From Spirosoma sp. 48-14 (GTDB taxonomy: Bacteria; Bacteroidota; Bacteroidia; Cytophagales; Spirosomataceae): a stretch of 64,000 nucleotides of DNA. A program made the position numbers and the translations under genes. The stretch covers positions 428,448 through 492,447 of the forward strand of contig NZ_MKUD01000001.1 in the NCBI RefSeq assembly GCF_001898575.1, read 5' to 3'. Of this stretch, positions 62,643 through 64,000 are shown piece after piece (the first letter of the stretch is position 1; every line of letters starts with the position of its first letter). The notes under the pieces are model-generated. The model saw only the letters and a program-made list of their open reading frames with translations. It ran no database searches and was not told where the DNA came from.

Positions 62643-62748
62643 TAAAGAGCGAAAGAGCGAATGAGTGAAAGAGTGATAGTGGCGGAAATCGCTCTTTCAC
62701 TCATTCGCTCTTTCGCTCTTTAAACCGCTCTTTCGCTCTTTAAACCCC
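62643..62748. repeat. GAGYGAAW repeat (copy 5), near-perfect 34-bp palindrome
   Basis: The left arm (62643-62676) and the right arm (62689-62722) match at 33 of 34 positions across a 12-base loop. After the right arm a partial further copy (CGCTCTTTCGCTCTTTAAACC) runs to the next gene's leader at 62748. It follows the four-helix-bundle stop (62638-62640) by two bases. Confidence 0.85.
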
Positions 62749-62750
62749 TT

Positions 62751-63896
62751 ATGCAAAAAATCAATGTTGGTGTCGTTGGCACCGGATTCATCGGCCCCGC
62801 GCATATCGAAGCGCTACGTCGCCTACCCAACACGAATGTCCTTGCCCTTTGTGAAGTAACGCCCGAACTGGCTCGTCAGAAAGCCGACCAGTTAGGCATC
62901 GAACGTTCCTGTACGTTTGATGAATTGCTAGCGATGGACGACATCAAAGTCGTTCACATTTGCACCCCTAACTTCCTGCACTACTCGCAGTCGAAAGCGG
63001 CTTTGCTGGCAGGCAAGCACGTGGTCTGTGAAAAACCACTGGCCAAAGACCTGCACGAAGCCGAAGAGTTGGTGGCTCTGGCGAAAGAGACCGGCCTGGT
63101 CAATGCTGTTCACTTCAACCTACGCTATTACCCACTGGTTCGGCAGATGAAAGTGATGCGCGAGCAAAATGATCTGGGCGACGTGTATTCGGTAATCGGC
63201 TCGTACCTACAGGACTGGCTGTTCTACGATACCGATTACAACTGGCGGCTCGAACCCGACAAATCGGGCGATTCGCGAGCTATTGCCGACATTGGTTCAC
63301 ACTTGATGGACAGTCTGGAATACATCACAGGGCTGAAAACAGTAGCGGTTATGGCCGACTTCAACACCATCCATAAAGTACGGAAGAAGCCCCTGAAACC
63401 TGTAGAGACCTACTCGGGTAAAATGCTGAAGCCTGAAGATTATGCCGACGTTCCCATCAATACCGAAGACCACGCCAACGTACTGCTGCGGTTCGACAAT
63501 GGCAACAAGGGTAGCATCACGGTATCGCAGGTATCGGCTGGCCGTAAAAATCAGATGAAACTGGAAATCGCTGGTTCGAAGAAAACCTACGCCTGGAATT
63601 CTGAAGCACCTAACGAAATGTGGATCGGTAACCGCGACGGTGCCAACGAAGCCTTCATGCGCGACCCATCGCTGGCCCACCCCGAAGCCCGTTCGGTCAT
63701 TTCGTTCCCCGGTGGTCACAATGAAGGTTTTCCTGATACATCGAAACAGTTGTTTAAAGAGGTATACGAAGCTGTTGCTGCCGGTAAGATGCCTGAAAAC
63801 CCAACCTTCCCCACCTTCGCCGACGGCTACCGCGAATTACTCATCTGCGAGAAAATCCTGGAGAGCAATCGCAAACAGGCATGGGTGGAAATTTAA
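62751..63896 (+). CDS. Gfo/Idh/MocA-family oxidoreductase
   Basis: A 381-residue cytoplasmic protein. INVGVVGTGFIGPAHIEALRRL is the NAD(P)-binding motif, CEKPLAKDLHEAEELVALA has the EKP motif with catalytic Lys, and IADIGSHLMDSLEYITG is the substrate-domain block. It is more typical than its neighbour at 61034, with which it shares a common ancestor but not close identity. Together with the transporter at 59485 they may form a sugar catabolic module. Its TAA stop lies in the repeat at 63888. Confidence 0.93.
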   Translation: MQKINVGVVGTGFIGPAHIEALRRLPNTNVLALCEVTPELARQKADQLGIERSCTFDELLAMDDIKVVHICTPNFLHYSQSKAALLAGKHVVCEKPLAKDLHEAEELVALAKETGLVNAVHFNLRYYPLVRQMKVMREQNDLGDVYSVIGSYLQDWLFYDTDYNWRLEPDKSGDSRAIADIGSHLMDSLEYITGLKTVAVMADFNTIHKVRKKPLKPVETYSGKMLKPEDYADVPINTEDHANVLLRFDNGNKGSITVSQVSAGRKNQMKLEIAGSKKTYAWNSEAPNEMWIGNRDGANEAFMRDPSLAHPEARSVISFPGGHNEGFPDTSKQLFKEVYEAVAAGKMPENPTFPTFADGYRELLICEKILESNRKQAWVEI

Positions 63897-63932
63897 AGAG
63901 TGAAAGAGCGAATGAGTGAAAGAACGATATAC
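63888..63932. repeat. GAGYGAAW repeat (copy 6) spanning a stop and a start codon
   Basis: 44 of 45 bases match 62173-62217. Here the stop is TAA (63894-63896), in a different frame from the TGA used in copy 4. The right side is beyond the window. Confidence 0.8.
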
Positions 63933-64000
63933 GACAGCAAGAATCTACAAGAGCAGGAAAACCTTGTTCAGGAGGCTTGGGTAGATTACTCAGGCCAATC
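63912..64000 (+). CDS. Second four-helix-bundle protein gene, cut by the window edge
   Basis: From the ATG at 63912 the frame is open to the last base (29 codons). It starts MSERTIYDSKNLQEQENLVQ and continues EAWVDYSGQ, which is clearly related to MSERAIYNKETVEEQDELIHEAWVDYAV at 62197. The two are diverged paralogues, each directly after a Gfo/Idh/MocA gene and each starting in the same repeat. Confidence 0.75.
   Translation, partial: MSERTIYDSKNLQEQENLVQEAWVDYSGQ

Noticed and set aside
62641..62750. The GAGYGAAW repeats as a CRISPR array
   Set aside because: The units are contiguous 8-mers in inverted arms with no spacers, and there are no cas genes.

Overview
The window looks like chromosome of a Bacteroidota member of the order Cytophagales, most like Spirosoma and its relatives. 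I infer this from type IX secretion C-terminal domains of both type A and type B, SprB-type repeats, a DUF5686 protein, a DUF1501/DUF1800 pair, several Gfo/Idh/MocA oxidoreductases, a ThuA/sugar-dehydrogenase/cytochrome c fusion, and a perfect Bacteroidota-type promoter (TTTG, 20 bp, TAnnTTTG) at 13501-13532. I saw no rRNA, tRNA, CRISPR array, transposase or phage structural gene.

Layout. 1-9850 (mostly minus strand): a truncated SGNH/sialate O-acetylesterase-like gene, a YdeP-type molybdopterin oxidoreductase and its likely maturation factor fdhD, with a divergent App1-type phosphatase / diacylglycerol-kinase-like pair between them, then a DUF5686 protein and pyrR. 10031-16477 (plus): a type B T9SS substrate, pth, a small exported protein, a gene-poor stretch with three successive terminator-like hairpins and a possible 37-codon gene, a double NIPSNAP protein, and an exported oxidoreductase whose first eight codons lie in a 29-bp hairpin. 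16479-27556: OmpA-like protein, a YefM/YoeB toxin-antitoxin pair with a palindromic operator, an ABC exporter, a leucine-rich-repeat lipoprotein, the ThuA fusion, a META-domain lipoprotein and a VOC protein.

27813-33988 is the most unusual part: a LuxR-type response regulator, then four tightly packed plus-strand genes without signal peptides. They encode an acidic EF-rich protein with a cationic amphipathic and glycine-rich core, an HExxH protein, an unrecognised coiled-coil protein, and a two-domain peptidoglycan hydrolase. I infer a self-contained antibacterial or lytic cassette; this is a hypothesis. 34106-43972 is a surface-protein region, lower in GC by eye in its minus-strand genes: a beta-propeller/YceI fusion, a second LRR lipoprotein and a 1708-residue FG-GAP/LRR/Ig adhesin. 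44126-52388: DUF429, LEA type 2, small lipoprotein, serine hydrolase, an NTase gene broken by one amber codon, and the DUF1800/DUF1501 pair. 53089-59383: a 1751-residue Ig-repeat surface protein and a truncated paralogue. 59485-64000: an MFS transporter and two Gfo/Idh/MocA oxidoreductases, each followed by a four-helix-bundle protein gene.

A second unusual theme is a family of intergenic palindromes whose arms are degenerate tandem 8-mers (GAGYGAAW-like). They occur at six places and nearly always abut a stop codon. Two copies also overlap the start of the four-helix-bundle genes, which suggests a repeat with a linked protein partner. Two other palindromes (60908-60964 and 27001-27069) share this short-period design with different unit sequences.
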